From positions 434,001 through 498,000 of the forward strand of contig CAVOIP010000005.1 of assembly GCA_963696105.1 (NCBI GenBank): a DNA stretch of 64,000 nt, written 5' to 3'. A program made the position numbers and the translations under genes. Below the pieces are notes generated by a model, which was not told where the DNA came from, made no database searches, and was given only the letters and a program-made list of their open reading frames with translations. Position 1 is the stretch's first letter. Every line of letters begins with the position of its first letter. Positions 15,744-28,079 of the stretch are shown piece after piece. This DNA is from CAVRTM01 sp963696105 (GTDB lineage: Bacteria > Actinomycetota > Actinomycetes > Actinomycetales > Dermatophilaceae).

Positions 15744-16547
15744 ATGTGCCGGCACCTGGCCTATCTCGGCCCACCCGTGAGCCTCGCTGAGCTCGTGCTC
15801 GACCCACCGCACTCCTTGCTGCGCCAGGCCTCCGCGCCGAACGACATGCGCGGAGGCGGCACCGTCAACGCCGACGGCTTCGGCCTCGGCTGGTATGCAC
15901 CCGGCCACCCCGACGGGCAGGTCCGCCGCTACCGCCGCAGCGTCCCGATGTGGACCGACGCCTCCCTGCCGGACATGGCCGCCGGGGTCCGCTCCGGCGC
16001 CGTGCTGGCTGCAGTGCGCAACGCCACCGCCGGTATGCCGGTCGGCGAGGGTGCGTGCGCGCCGTTCACCGACGGCCGGTGGCTGTTCAGCCACAACGGA
16101 AGGGTCGAGGCCTGGCCCGGCTCGCTCGCCATGCTGGCATCCGACCTCCCGGTGACGGACCTGATGACGCTGGACGCCCCGACCGATGCGGCCCTGCTGT
16201 GGGCCCTCGTCCGGCACCGGCTCCGCACGGGCGCCTCTCCCCTCGACGCCGTTGCCTCCGTGGTCACGGACGTGGCCTCGGCGGCGCCCGCCTCCCGCCT
16301 CAACCTGCTGCTGACCGACGGCGAGGTCGTGGTCGGGACCACATGGACCCACGCCCTGTGGACCCGCCAGACTCCGGGCGCTGTCGCCGTCTCCTCCGAA
16401 CCGTGGGATCCCGCGGACCCGAGCTGGCAGGAGGTCCCTGACCGCCATGCGGTGCTCGTCACAGCCGGCGCCGTAACCACCCATCCACTGGAGGTGGTCG
16501 CCGGCCCATGCCGGGGCGTCACCACCCGTCCACTCAGGGAGAAGTAA
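15744..16547 (+). CDS. egtC: Gamma-glutamyl hercynylcysteine sulfoxide hydrolase EgtC
   Basis: EgtC removes the glutamate from gamma-glutamyl hercynylcysteine sulfoxide. The 267-residue protein is a class II glutamine amidotransferase-like hydrolase. Catalytic Cys2 follows the initiator Met (MCRHLAYLG), and the glutaminase fold motifs NADGFGLGWY and FSHNGRV are intact. It starts 3 nt after the egtB stop, so the two are coupled, and its stop is 5 nt before the egtD ATG. Length and motifs match the known mycobacterial and streptomycete enzymes. Confidence 0.94.
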   Translation: MCRHLAYLGPPVSLAELVLDPPHSLLRQASAPNDMRGGGTVNADGFGLGWYAPGHPDGQVRRYRRSVPMWTDASLPDMAAGVRSGAVLAAVRNATAGMPVGEGACAPFTDGRWLFSHNGRVEAWPGSLAMLASDLPVTDLMTLDAPTDAALLWALVRHRLRTGASPLDAVASVVTDVASAAPASRLNLLLTDGEVVVGTTWTHALWTRQTPGAVAVSSEPWDPADPSWQEVPDRHAVLVTAGAVTTHPLEVVAGPCRGVTTRPLREK

Positions 16548-16552
16548 CGACG

Positions 16553-17524
16553 ATGCATGATGTCGTGGTCGAGGTCTTCCACACCGCTCAGGACGCCGAG
16601 AAGGCGCTGCGGCGCGACGCGCGCACCGGTCTGACGTCGAGCCCCAAGTGGTTGCCACCCAAATGGTTCTACGACGCCCGCGGCAGCGAGCTCTTCGAGG
16701 ACATCACCCGCCTGGAGGACTACTACCCCACCCGAGCCGAGCGCGAGATCCTGGACCGCCACGCCACGGACATCGCCGCCCGCACCGGCGCCCACACCCT
16801 CGTCGAGCTCGGCTCGGGCTCCTCCGAGAAGACCCGTCTGCTCCTCGACGCGCTGCGGGCCGGCGGCACCCTGCGCCAGTTCGTGCCGCTCGACGTCTCG
16901 GAGACCGCGCTGCGGGAGGCTGTCGCCGCGATCGCCGGGGACTATCCCGGCACGCGGATCCATGGCGTCGTCGGCGACTTCACCGAACACCTCGGCCGTA
17001 CCCCGGGCGAAGCCCCCCGCCTCGTGGCCTTCCTCGGCGGCACCATCGGCAACCTCTTCCCCGGCGAGCGGTCCACGTTCTTCGCTGAGGTCCGTGAGGT
17101 CCTCGCACCCGGGGAATGGCTCCTGCTCGGCACCGACCTGGTCAAGGACCCTCAGGTGCTCGTCCGTGCCTACGACGACCGGGAGGGGGTGACGGCGGAG
17201 TTCAACCGCAACGTGCTGGCAGTGCTCAACCGCGAGCTGGGCGCCGACTTCCCCCTCGAGGACTTCGACCACCGTGCTCTCTGGGACGCCGGGCACGAGT
17301 GGGTGGAGATGCGTCTGCGCGCCAGGCGTCCGCTGACCGTCACGGTGGACGACCTCGACCTGCGCTTGCGGCTCGAGCAGGGCGAGGAGATCCGCACGGA
17401 GATCTCGGCGAAGTTCCGCCGAGAAGGCGTTGCGGCGGAACTGGCTGCCGCGGGCTTCGAGATGGTGCAGTGGTGGACCGACGACCAACGGCGTTTCGCC
17501 CTCTCGCTGGCGCGCGCAGTCTGA
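16553..17524 (+). CDS. egtD: L-histidine N-alpha-methyltransferase EgtD
   Basis: EgtD trimethylates histidine to hercynine using SAM, the first committed ergothioneine step. The 323-residue product shows the SAM-binding motif VELGSGSSEKTRLLL, the conserved start WFYDARGSELFEDITRLEDY, and FLGGTIGNLFP, all typical of the family. ATG 16553 was chosen over an upstream in-frame start because AGGGAGAA lies at the right distance and the protein then has normal length. It closes the operon; no egtE C-S lyase follows, and the next element is a strong hairpin facing the rRNA operon. Confidence 0.95.
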   Translation: MHDVVVEVFHTAQDAEKALRRDARTGLTSSPKWLPPKWFYDARGSELFEDITRLEDYYPTRAEREILDRHATDIAARTGAHTLVELGSGSSEKTRLLLDALRAGGTLRQFVPLDVSETALREAVAAIAGDYPGTRIHGVVGDFTEHLGRTPGEAPRLVAFLGGTIGNLFPGERSTFFAEVREVLAPGEWLLLGTDLVKDPQVLVRAYDDREGVTAEFNRNVLAVLNRELGADFPLEDFDHRALWDAGHEWVEMRLRARRPLTVTVDDLDLRLRLEQGEEIRTEISAKFRREGVAAELAAAGFEMVQWWTDDQRRFALSLARAV

Positions 17525-17604
17525 ACCACCCACTCCCCCTCTGAACCACCCCTCCCCACCGCCGCCCGCGCAGAGCCGTCCCCGCTGACGGGCGGCGGGG
17601 CATG

Positions 17605-17645
17605 CGAAAGAGCCCCACCCCCGGGCAGGGGGTGGGGCTCTTTCG
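17605..17645. terminator. Bidirectional hairpin between egtD and the rRNA operon
   Basis: A perfect 18-bp stem (17605-17622 with 17628-17645) with the 5-nt loop GGGCA. It sits 80 nt after egtD on the plus strand and about 10 nt after the 5S 3' end on the minus strand. AAAG/CTTT at the outer stem gives a short U-run in either direction, so it can terminate both transcripts. Confidence 0.85.
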
Positions 17646-17655
17646 TGAATGTTTG

Positions 17656-17772
17656 TCCGGCGGCGTCCTACTCTCCCACACCGTTCCCAGTGCAGTACCA
17701 TCGGCGCTGAAGGGCTTAGCTTCCGGGTTCGGAATGGGACCGGGCGTTTCCCCTTCGCTATGACCGCCGTAA
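17656..17772 (-). rRNA. rrf: 5S ribosomal RNA
   Basis: On the minus strand the sequence reads GGCGGTCATAGCG, then AACGCCCGGTCCCATTCCG, AACCCGGAAGCTAAG, CAGCGCCGATGGTACTGC and GGGAGAGTAGGACGCCGCC. These are the conserved loops of actinobacterial 5S rRNA. Length is about 117 nt; ends are estimated from helix I pairing and may be off by a few bases. It is the last gene of the rRNA operon. Confidence 0.95.
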
Positions 17773-17871
17773 CCCTAGAGAGACACACCCACCCAACCGG
17801 TGGGGTGCGGGTTACCAGCAACAAGCAAAAGTATGGTGTTGTGGTTTGTTACCCCGACTGTATCTCGGGAA

Positions 17872-17897
17872 CCACACAGTGGACGCGTAGCATCTTT

Positions 17898-17899
<2 letters not shown>
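17872..17899 (-). other. 3' arm of 23S processing stem
   Basis: This arm is complementary to 21016-21042 over about 25 bp with one bulged base (shared core ACACAGTGGACGCG plus AGCATCTTTGT). The two arms bracket the mature 23S and would form the RNase III-type precursor stem. Confidence 0.75.
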
Positions 17900-21014
<3,115 letters not shown>

Positions 21015-21015
21015 C

Positions 21016-21042
21016 ACAAAGATGCTCGCGTCCACTGTGTAG
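21016..21042 (-). other. 5' arm of 23S processing stem
   Basis: Pairs with 17872-17899 across the 23S gene to form a long precursor helix. The reverse strand continues outward into TTGAGAACT, a box A-like element at about 21041-21049. Confidence 0.75.
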
Positions 21043-22997
<1,955 letters not shown>

Positions 22998-23381
22998 GAT
23001 GTTTCACACCCACCACACCCCAAAAAGGGCCCGGCAGGAAAAACAAACCCCGAAGGGTAACTGATTCCAGCTGAAACAGAACCAAGCCCGCTGGACTTGA
23101 ATTCCAAACAATCAACCAAAGGAAAACACGCAACCACCAGCACCAGACCCCCTCCCCACAAAGGAAGAAGACCCAAAACCCGTGGCCACGCAAAACATTG
23201 GCATCGATTTTTGGCACGCTGTTGAGTTCTCAAGTGTCGGACACGCACCATCACACGACTTCCACCGCGCTCCGGGGCAACCATCCAAGTTTATCCCACC
23301 CACCTTGCCGATCCCAAATCGCTTCCTCATCCTGCGAGGAGCCCGATCTGCATCCGGCGAGGCCTTGTGGGCAACCGTTCA
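22998..23381 (-). promoter_or_regulatory. rRNA leader with box A-like element
   Basis: About 380 nt of untranslated leader between the promoters and the 16S gene. The minus strand carries ACTTGAGAACTCAACAGCG (TTGAGAACT core at about 23222-23232), matching the element before the 23S gene; such sites bind Nus factors for rRNA antitermination. No open frame here is convincing. Confidence 0.6.
23288..23317 (-). promoter_or_regulatory. rRNA operon promoter P2 (proximal)
   Basis: Minus strand TTGGGA (23312-23317), 18-bp spacer, TAAACT (23288-23293). This is the nearer of two tandem sigma70-like promoters driving the rRNA operon. Confidence 0.6.
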
Positions 23382-23410
23382 AACTTATGTCAGCCGGCCA
23401 GGCCCGTCAA
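23382..23410 (-). promoter_or_regulatory. rRNA operon promoter P1 (distal)
   Basis: Minus strand TTGACG (23405-23410), 17-bp spacer, TAAGTT (23382-23387). Near-consensus -35 and optimal spacing make it the best promoter match in the window. A further TGCTAATCT extended -10-like element lies upstream at about 23474-23482. Confidence 0.75.
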
Positions 23411-23516
23411 ATCGGTGCTCGTCGCCGTGGCGGCGAACGCTGATCTGCAGGTGCTGGCTGTGAGGCCGAGGAGAAGATTAGCAGGGATTTTCCGAGGCCC
23501 GCGCCACCTCAGACCC

Positions 23517-23533
23517 CCGCAGGCGGCCTGCGG
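23517..23533 (-). terminator. Hairpin downstream of the carboxyltransferase gene
   Basis: CCGCAGG-CGG-CCTGCGG, a perfect 7-bp stem between the carboxyltransferase stop (23646) and the rRNA promoters, on the transcript that reads toward rRNA. It could insulate the two operons. There is no U-tract. The rest of 23534-23645 is GC-rich with no gene. Confidence 0.4.
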
Positions 23534-23645
23534 AGGCGGTCCCCTGCTCCCTGGCCGTGGAGTCCCCGCGGCCCCCGCTGCCGCCTCCACGACCGCCCCG
23601 GCACCGAAGGCGCCGCGCCGCCGCGGGCAGCGGTCGCGCCCGGGG

Positions 23646-25250
23646 CTAGACGGGCGGGACCCCGCGCCGACGGGTGCTGAAGGCCCGGTCCCGACGTGCG
23701 GCGTACCGGAGTCGGTGCAGCAGCTCCGCGCGCAGGTCGTCGGCCTCGATGATCCCGTCCAGCACCAGGTCGGCCACGAGGCGCTCGAGGTCGACGTCCT
23801 CCTCGTACTCCCGCCGACGGTCCTGGACGAACTGCTCGCGCTCGTCCGGATCGGCGATGTCGCCGATCTTGCCCGCGTACACCGCGTTGACGGCGGCCTC
23901 CGGTCCCATGACGGCGATGCGGGCCGTGGGCAGCGCCAGCGTCGCGTCCGGGCCGAACCCCGGGCCGGCCATGGCGTAGAGCCCCGCCCCGTAGGCCTTG
24001 CGCACGATGACGGAGAACTGCGGCACCGTGGCCTCCGAGACGGCGGTGATCATCTTGGCTCCGTGCCGGATGATGCCGCCGCGCTCGACCTCCGAGCCGA
24101 TCATGAACCCCGGCACGTCGGCCAGGTAGACCAGGGGGATCGAGAACGCGTCACACAGCCAGATGAACCGCGCCGCCTTGTCGGCGCTGTCGGCGAAGAG
24201 GACTCCCCCCTTGACCGCCGAGTTGTTGGCGACGATGCCGACGGTCTCGCCGCCCATCCGCCCGAGGCCCGTCACGAGCTCGGCGGCGAACAGCGGCTTG
24301 ATCTCGAAGAACGAGTCGTCATCCAGCAGGCCTTCGATGACCGCGTGGATGTCGAACGGCTGGCTCTCGATCTCGGGGACGGTGGTGCGCGTCAGCGGCA
24401 CCGCGGGCTCCTCCGGCACGTAGGACGGCGCCGCGGAGCGCCAGCTCGAGGGCAGATAGGAGAAGTAGAGCTTGGCGAGCTCGATCGCGTCGTGGTCGTC
24501 GGTGGCCAGGAGGTCGCCGCACCCGGAGACGGTGCAGTGCATCCGCGCGCCGCCCATGTCCTCGAGGGACACCGTCTCCCCCACCACCATCTCCGCCATG
24601 CGAGGGCTGCCGAGGTACATCGAGGCGTTGCCGTCCACCATGATCACGATGTCGGTGAAGGCGGGGATGTACGCGCCGCCGGCCGCCGAGGGGCCGAAGA
24701 GGCAGCAGATCTGGGGCACCTTGCCCGACAGCGCCACCTGGTTGTGGAAGATCCGCCCCGCACCTCGGCGCCCCGGGAACAGCTCGACCTGGTCGGTGAT
24801 GCGGGCGCCGGCGGAGTCCACGAACCAGAAGATCGGCAGCTCCTCGCGCAGCGCCATCTCCGTGGCACGAACGATCTTCTCCACCGTGCGGGCGCCCCAC
24901 GAACCGGCCTTGACCGTGGGGTCGTTGGCGACCACGATCGCCGGCCGGCCGTCGACCGTGCCGCGGCCGGTGACGACGCCGTCCGCGGGCAGGCCGGGGG
25001 CCATCGCGTTGGCGTACCGCCCGTCCTCGACGAACGAACCCTCGTCGAACAACAGCGCGATGCGCTCGCGCACGTACAGCTTGGACTGGGCGTCCAGCTT
25101 GGCCCTGGCCTGGGCAGGTGGCGCGGACGACGCCGCGTGGGCGGCCGTCAGTCGTCGCCGTACATCGGCCACCCGGGCGTCACCGCCCTCGGTGGGCCCG
25201 GCGAACGGCGCCGGGGCCGCGGGGGACGTCCCTTGCTGCTGGTCAGTCAT
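23646..25250 (-). CDS. Acyl-CoA carboxylase carboxyltransferase subunit (methylcrotonyl-CoA carboxylase-like)
   Basis: A 534-residue biotin-dependent carboxyltransferase, distinct from the PccB-type protein at 6.8 kb. N-half motifs are FWFVDSAGARITDQ and LFGPSAAGGAYIPAF; C-half motifs are YLADVPGFMIGSEVE, KAYGAGLYAMAGPGF and RIAVMGPEAAVNAVY. These resemble the MCC/AccD1 branch. The gene follows an acyl-CoA dehydrogenase by 53 nt under a MerR-type regulator, an arrangement typical of leucine or other branched-chain acyl-CoA breakdown. No alpha subunit is adjacent, so it must borrow one, possibly AccA at 29 kb. ATG 25250 gives normal length; the open frame runs further upstream without homology. 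Confidence 0.88.
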   Translation of the reverse strand: MTDQQQGTSPAAPAPFAGPTEGGDARVADVRRRLTAAHAASSAPPAQARAKLDAQSKLYVRERIALLFDEGSFVEDGRYANAMAPGLPADGVVTGRGTVDGRPAIVVANDPTVKAGSWGARTVEKIVRATEMALREELPIFWFVDSAGARITDQVELFPGRRGAGRIFHNQVALSGKVPQICCLFGPSAAGGAYIPAFTDIVIMVDGNASMYLGSPRMAEMVVGETVSLEDMGGARMHCTVSGCGDLLATDDHDAIELAKLYFSYLPSSWRSAAPSYVPEEPAVPLTRTTVPEIESQPFDIHAVIEGLLDDDSFFEIKPLFAAELVTGLGRMGGETVGIVANNSAVKGGVLFADSADKAARFIWLCDAFSIPLVYLADVPGFMIGSEVERGGIIRHGAKMITAVSEATVPQFSVIVRKAYGAGLYAMAGPGFGPDATLALPTARIAVMGPEAAVNAVYAGKIGDIADPDEREQFVQDRRREYEEDVDLERLVADLVLDGIIEADDLRAELLHRLRYAARRDRAFSTRRRGVPPV

Positions 25251-25303
25251 GGGTGAGGCTCCGGACTCGTCGAGGGTGCGGGGAGGGCAGGTGGGGCGCC
25301 GGC

Positions 25304-26479
25304 TCAGGAGCTGGGCAGACCGAGCCCGCGGGCGATGACCATCCGCTGGACCTCGCTCGTGCCCTCGCCGATCTCCAGGATCTTGGCGTCGCGGTAGAAC
25401 CGCGCCACGGGGTACTCCTCCATGAAGCCGTTGCCACCGAAGACCTGCGTCGCGATGCGGGTCGCCGAGACGGCCGCCTCGGTCGAGTAGAGCTTGCAGA
25501 CGGCCGCGGCCTGCTTCACCTCGGCGACGGAGCGGCGACCGGCGTTGAGCTCGTCCTTGAGCCAGGCGGCCTTGTAGGTCAGGGCCCGGGCGGCCTCCAC
25601 CATGACGGCGAGGTCGGCGATCTGGAAGGAGACGCCCTGGTTGGCGCCGATCGGCCGGCCGAACGCGATCCGGGTCCGGGCGTAGTCCGTGGACGCCTCC
25701 AGGCACGCCTGCGCGAGGCCGACGGCGAGGGCGCTGATCGCGATCCGGCCGTCGTCGAGGGTCTTGAGGAACTGCTTGAAGCCGTTGCCCTGCTGTCCGA
25801 GCAGGTGGTCAGCCGGCACGCGGCAGTCGCTGAAGGACAGCCCGTGCGTGTCCGAGGCGTGCCAGCCGAGCTTGTCGTAGGCGGTCTCGACCGTGAACCC
25901 GGGCGTGCCGGCGGGCACCATGATCGCGCTGATCTGCGGCGTACCGTCGTCGTTCTGCCCGGTGCGGGCGGTCACGGTGACCACCGAGGTGATCTCGGTG
26001 CCGCTGTTGGTGATGAAGGCCTTGGCGCCGTCGACGACCCACTCCCCACCCTCGAGCCGCGCCTTGGTGCGGGTGGCGCCGGCGTCGGAGCCCGCCTCGG
26101 GCTCGGTCAGCCCGAAGGCCGCGAGCGCGCGCCCGGCCACGAGGTCGGGCAGCCAGCGCTCCTTCTGCTCCTGGGTGCCGTAGGTGAGGATCGGGTTGAT
26201 GCCGAGCCCGACACCGGCCGACAGCGTGATGCCGACCGACTGGTCGACGCGGCCGAGCTCCTCGATGGCGACACAGAGGGAGGTGAAGTCCGACTCGGCG
26301 CCGCCGAACTCCTCGGGCACAACCATCCCGAACAGCCCGAGGTCGCCCATCTTGGGGACGAGGTCGACCGGGAAGTGGTGCTCGCGGTCCCACCGTGCGA
26401 CGTGCGGCGCGACCTCCGCCGCGGCGAAGTCGCGCACCAGGGTGCGGAACTCCTCATGGTCCTTGCTCAGCTCGAACAT
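25304..26479 (-). CDS. Acyl-CoA dehydrogenase
   Basis: A 391-residue FAD enzyme that oxidises acyl-CoA to 2-enoyl-CoA and passes electrons to ETF. Visible motifs are LAAFGLTEPEAGSDAG and WVVDGAKAFITNSG (FAD contacts), YARTRIAFGRPIG, VFGGNGFMEEYPVARFYRDA, and the C-terminal EIGEGTSEVQRMVIARGL. Glu in GEGTSE is the position of the catalytic base in short/medium-chain members. The start MFELSKDHEEFRTLV is typical; an in-frame start upstream would cross the operator region. It leads an operon with the carboxyltransferase and diverges from merR, suggesting branched-chain acyl-CoA use. Confidence 0.92.
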   Translation of the reverse strand: MFELSKDHEEFRTLVRDFAAAEVAPHVARWDREHHFPVDLVPKMGDLGLFGMVVPEEFGGAESDFTSLCVAIEELGRVDQSVGITLSAGVGLGINPILTYGTQEQKERWLPDLVAGRALAAFGLTEPEAGSDAGATRTKARLEGGEWVVDGAKAFITNSGTEITSVVTVTARTGQNDDGTPQISAIMVPAGTPGFTVETAYDKLGWHASDTHGLSFSDCRVPADHLLGQQGNGFKQFLKTLDDGRIAISALAVGLAQACLEASTDYARTRIAFGRPIGANQGVSFQIADLAVMVEAARALTYKAAWLKDELNAGRRSVAEVKQAAAVCKLYSTEAAVSATRIATQVFGGNGFMEEYPVARFYRDAKILEIGEGTSEVQRMVIARGLGLPSS

Positions 26480-26519
26480 CGGTGGCCCTTCGTGGACGTC
26501 GAGGATCGCCCGACGGTTG

Positions 26520-26543
26520 CTTGACGTTGACGTCAACGTAAAG
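26520..26543. promoter_or_regulatory. Palindromic operator between acyl-CoA dehydrogenase and merR genes
   Basis: A perfect 16-bp palindrome, ACGTTGACGTCAACGT (26524-26539), extends to 24 bp with one mismatched pair. It lies in the 68-bp gap between the divergent genes. A dimeric MerR regulator would be expected to bind such a site and control both directions. Confidence 0.65.
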
Positions 26544-26547
26544 CACC

Positions 26548-26991
26548 ATGGGCGCCGTGACAACCCCGTCCGACGCTCCCGCCACGACCGCCGTCGACTC
26601 CCCGGCCGGGCCAGCGGGACGGACCTGGACGATCGCGGAGGTCGCCGAGCAGTTCGGAGTCACCCACCGCACCGTCAGGCACTACGAGGACCTCGGCCTG
26701 ATCTCCCCCGAGCGCCGCGGGACCACGCGGGTCTACCACCGCCGCGATCGCACGCGGCTCAACCTCATCCTGCGCGGCAAGCGGCTCGGCTTCCCGCTGG
26801 AGGAGATCCGCACGATCATCGACATGTACGACGAGCAGCCCGGGGAGGCGGGGCAGCTGACCTACCTGCTGGGCCAGATCGGCGACCGCCGGGCCGAGCT
26901 GGAGCGCCGGCGGCAGGACATCGAGGACTCCCTCGCCGAGCTGGCCGACCTCGAGCGCCGGTGTGCGGCCGACCTGCGCGCACGGCGCTGA
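26548..26991 (+). CDS. MerR family transcriptional regulator
   Basis: A 147-residue regulator with an N-terminal winged helix (about 25-95): TWTIAEVAEQFGVTHRTVRHYEDLGL and YHRRDRTRLNLILRGKRLG. A coiled-coil dimerisation segment follows (about 105-147). There are no cysteine clusters, so it is not a metal sensor; CoA-thioester-responsive members such as LiuR have this shape. It is divergent from the acyl-CoA dehydrogenase operon across a strong palindrome. Start could be ATG 26548 or GTG 26557. Ligand and targets are inferred from context only. Confidence 0.85.
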   Translation: MGAVTTPSDAPATTAVDSPAGPAGRTWTIAEVAEQFGVTHRTVRHYEDLGLISPERRGTTRVYHRRDRTRLNLILRGKRLGFPLEEIRTIIDMYDEQPGEAGQLTYLLGQIGDRRAELERRRQDIEDSLAELADLERRCAADLRARR

Positions 26992-27001
26992 GCCGTCCGG
27001 T

Positions 27002-27053
27002 CCGGTCACCACGCCGCACGCACTCCGCGACGCCCACTGCGCAGGGTGACCGG
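27002..27053. terminator. Inverted repeat between merR and tryptophan dioxygenase genes
   Basis: CCGGTCACC (27002-27010) and GGTGACCGG (27045-27053) form a 9-bp stem around a 34-nt GC-rich loop between convergent genes. Terminator function is plausible but unproven. Confidence 0.4.
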
Positions 27054-27056
27054 CGC

Positions 27057-27920
27057 TCAGGGTGCGGGTGTGCCGATCTCGGCGCGCACGGCGTACAGCT
27101 CGGGGAAGAAGGTGAGGTCGAGCGCGCGGCGCAGGAAGGGGACACCGCTGGAGCCGCCGGTGCCGCGTTTGGAGCCGATCGTGCGCTCGACCGTCTTGAG
27201 GTGTCGGAAGCGCCAGAGCTGGAAGTTGTCCTCGAGGTCGACCAGCTCCTCGCACGCCTCGTACAGCGTCCAGAGCTCGTGGGCGTGCTCGTAGATGTGG
27301 GTGAAGGTCGGCACCAGCTCGGGCGTGAAGGTGTGAGCCAGGGTCCAGTCCCGTTCGAGCAGCCCGGCGGGCACGGGTAGCCCCCGCCGGTGGACGTAGG
27401 CGATGAACTCGTCGTACACGCCCGGCTCCTGGAGCAGCTCGGCGAGGACGGCCTGGGCGGCCGGGTCGTGGTCGAAGACGCGGATCATGTCGGCGTTCTT
27501 GTTGCCGAGGATGAACTCCACCGCGCGGTACTGCCAGGACTGGAAGCCCGAGGAGGTGGACAGGAAGCCACGGAACTCGGCGTACTCGGTGGGGGTGAGG
27601 GTGGCCAGCACCGACCACTGCTCGGTCAGCGTCCGCTGGATGTGCTTGACCCGGGCCAGGCGCTTGAGCGCGGGCGCGAGGTCGTCGGCCCGCAGCAGGT
27701 CGCGGGCCGAGCGCAGCTCGTGGAGCACGAGCTTGAGCCAGAGCTCGGTGGTCTGGTGCTGGATGATGAAGAGCAGCTCGTCGTGCTGGGGCGGCACGCT
27801 CAGGGTGTGCTGGGCGTCCAGGAGCTGGTCCAGCCGGAGGTAGTCGCCGTAGGACAGGGTGCTGGAGAGGTCCCGGCGCACCTCGGCCTCGAGCGGTCGG
27901 GTGTTGTCGTTGGCGGTCAC
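27057..27920 (-). CDS. kynA: Tryptophan 2,3-dioxygenase
   Basis: A haem enzyme opening the indole ring of L-tryptophan to N-formylkynurenine. The 287-residue product has the active-site histidine H55 (FIIQHQTTELWLK) and the proximal haem ligand H240 (WRFRHLKTVERTIG), plus GTGGSSGVPFL at 253-263. These numbers coincide with those of the well-studied Xanthomonas enzyme, which supports the GTG 27920 start; AGAGGA lies 7-8 nt before it. An upstream ATG (27938) is less likely. No kynureninase or formamidase gene is nearby, so the rest of the pathway must be elsewhere. Confidence 0.93.
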   Translation of the reverse strand: MTANDNTRPLEAEVRRDLSSTLSYGDYLRLDQLLDAQHTLSVPPQHDELLFIIQHQTTELWLKLVLHELRSARDLLRADDLAPALKRLARVKHIQRTLTEQWSVLATLTPTEYAEFRGFLSTSSGFQSWQYRAVEFILGNKNADMIRVFDHDPAAQAVLAELLQEPGVYDEFIAYVHRRGLPVPAGLLERDWTLAHTFTPELVPTFTHIYEHAHELWTLYEACEELVDLEDNFQLWRFRHLKTVERTIGSKRGTGGSSGVPFLRRALDLTFFPELYAVRAEIGTPAP

Positions 27921-27978
27921 GGCCGCATCCTCTCGCATCCCGGGGTGGCGGCAGGCCACCCCGGGACACGACGACCGC

Positions 27979-28074
27979 GGCGCGCACAACCCCCAGGTTT
28001 GCGAGGGGGCGGCGCGCACAACCCCCAGGTTTGCGAGGGGGCGGCGCGCAGAACCCCCAGGTTTGCGAGGGGGT
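27979..28074. repeat. Three tandem 32-bp palindromic repeats
   Basis: Three head-to-tail copies with exact 32-bp period and no spacers, core GCGCACAACCCCCAGGTTTG. Copy 3 differs by C to G (GCAGAACC). AACC-CCCA-GGTT gives each unit a small hairpin. It lies upstream of the dioxygenase gene and after the aldo/keto reductase stop. The same family recurs at 43476-43662. Confidence 0.85.
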
Positions 28075-28079
28075 GGGGG

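Noticed and set aside
27979..28074. CRISPR array
   Set aside because: Three spacerless tandem copies of the same repeat family; no cas genes.
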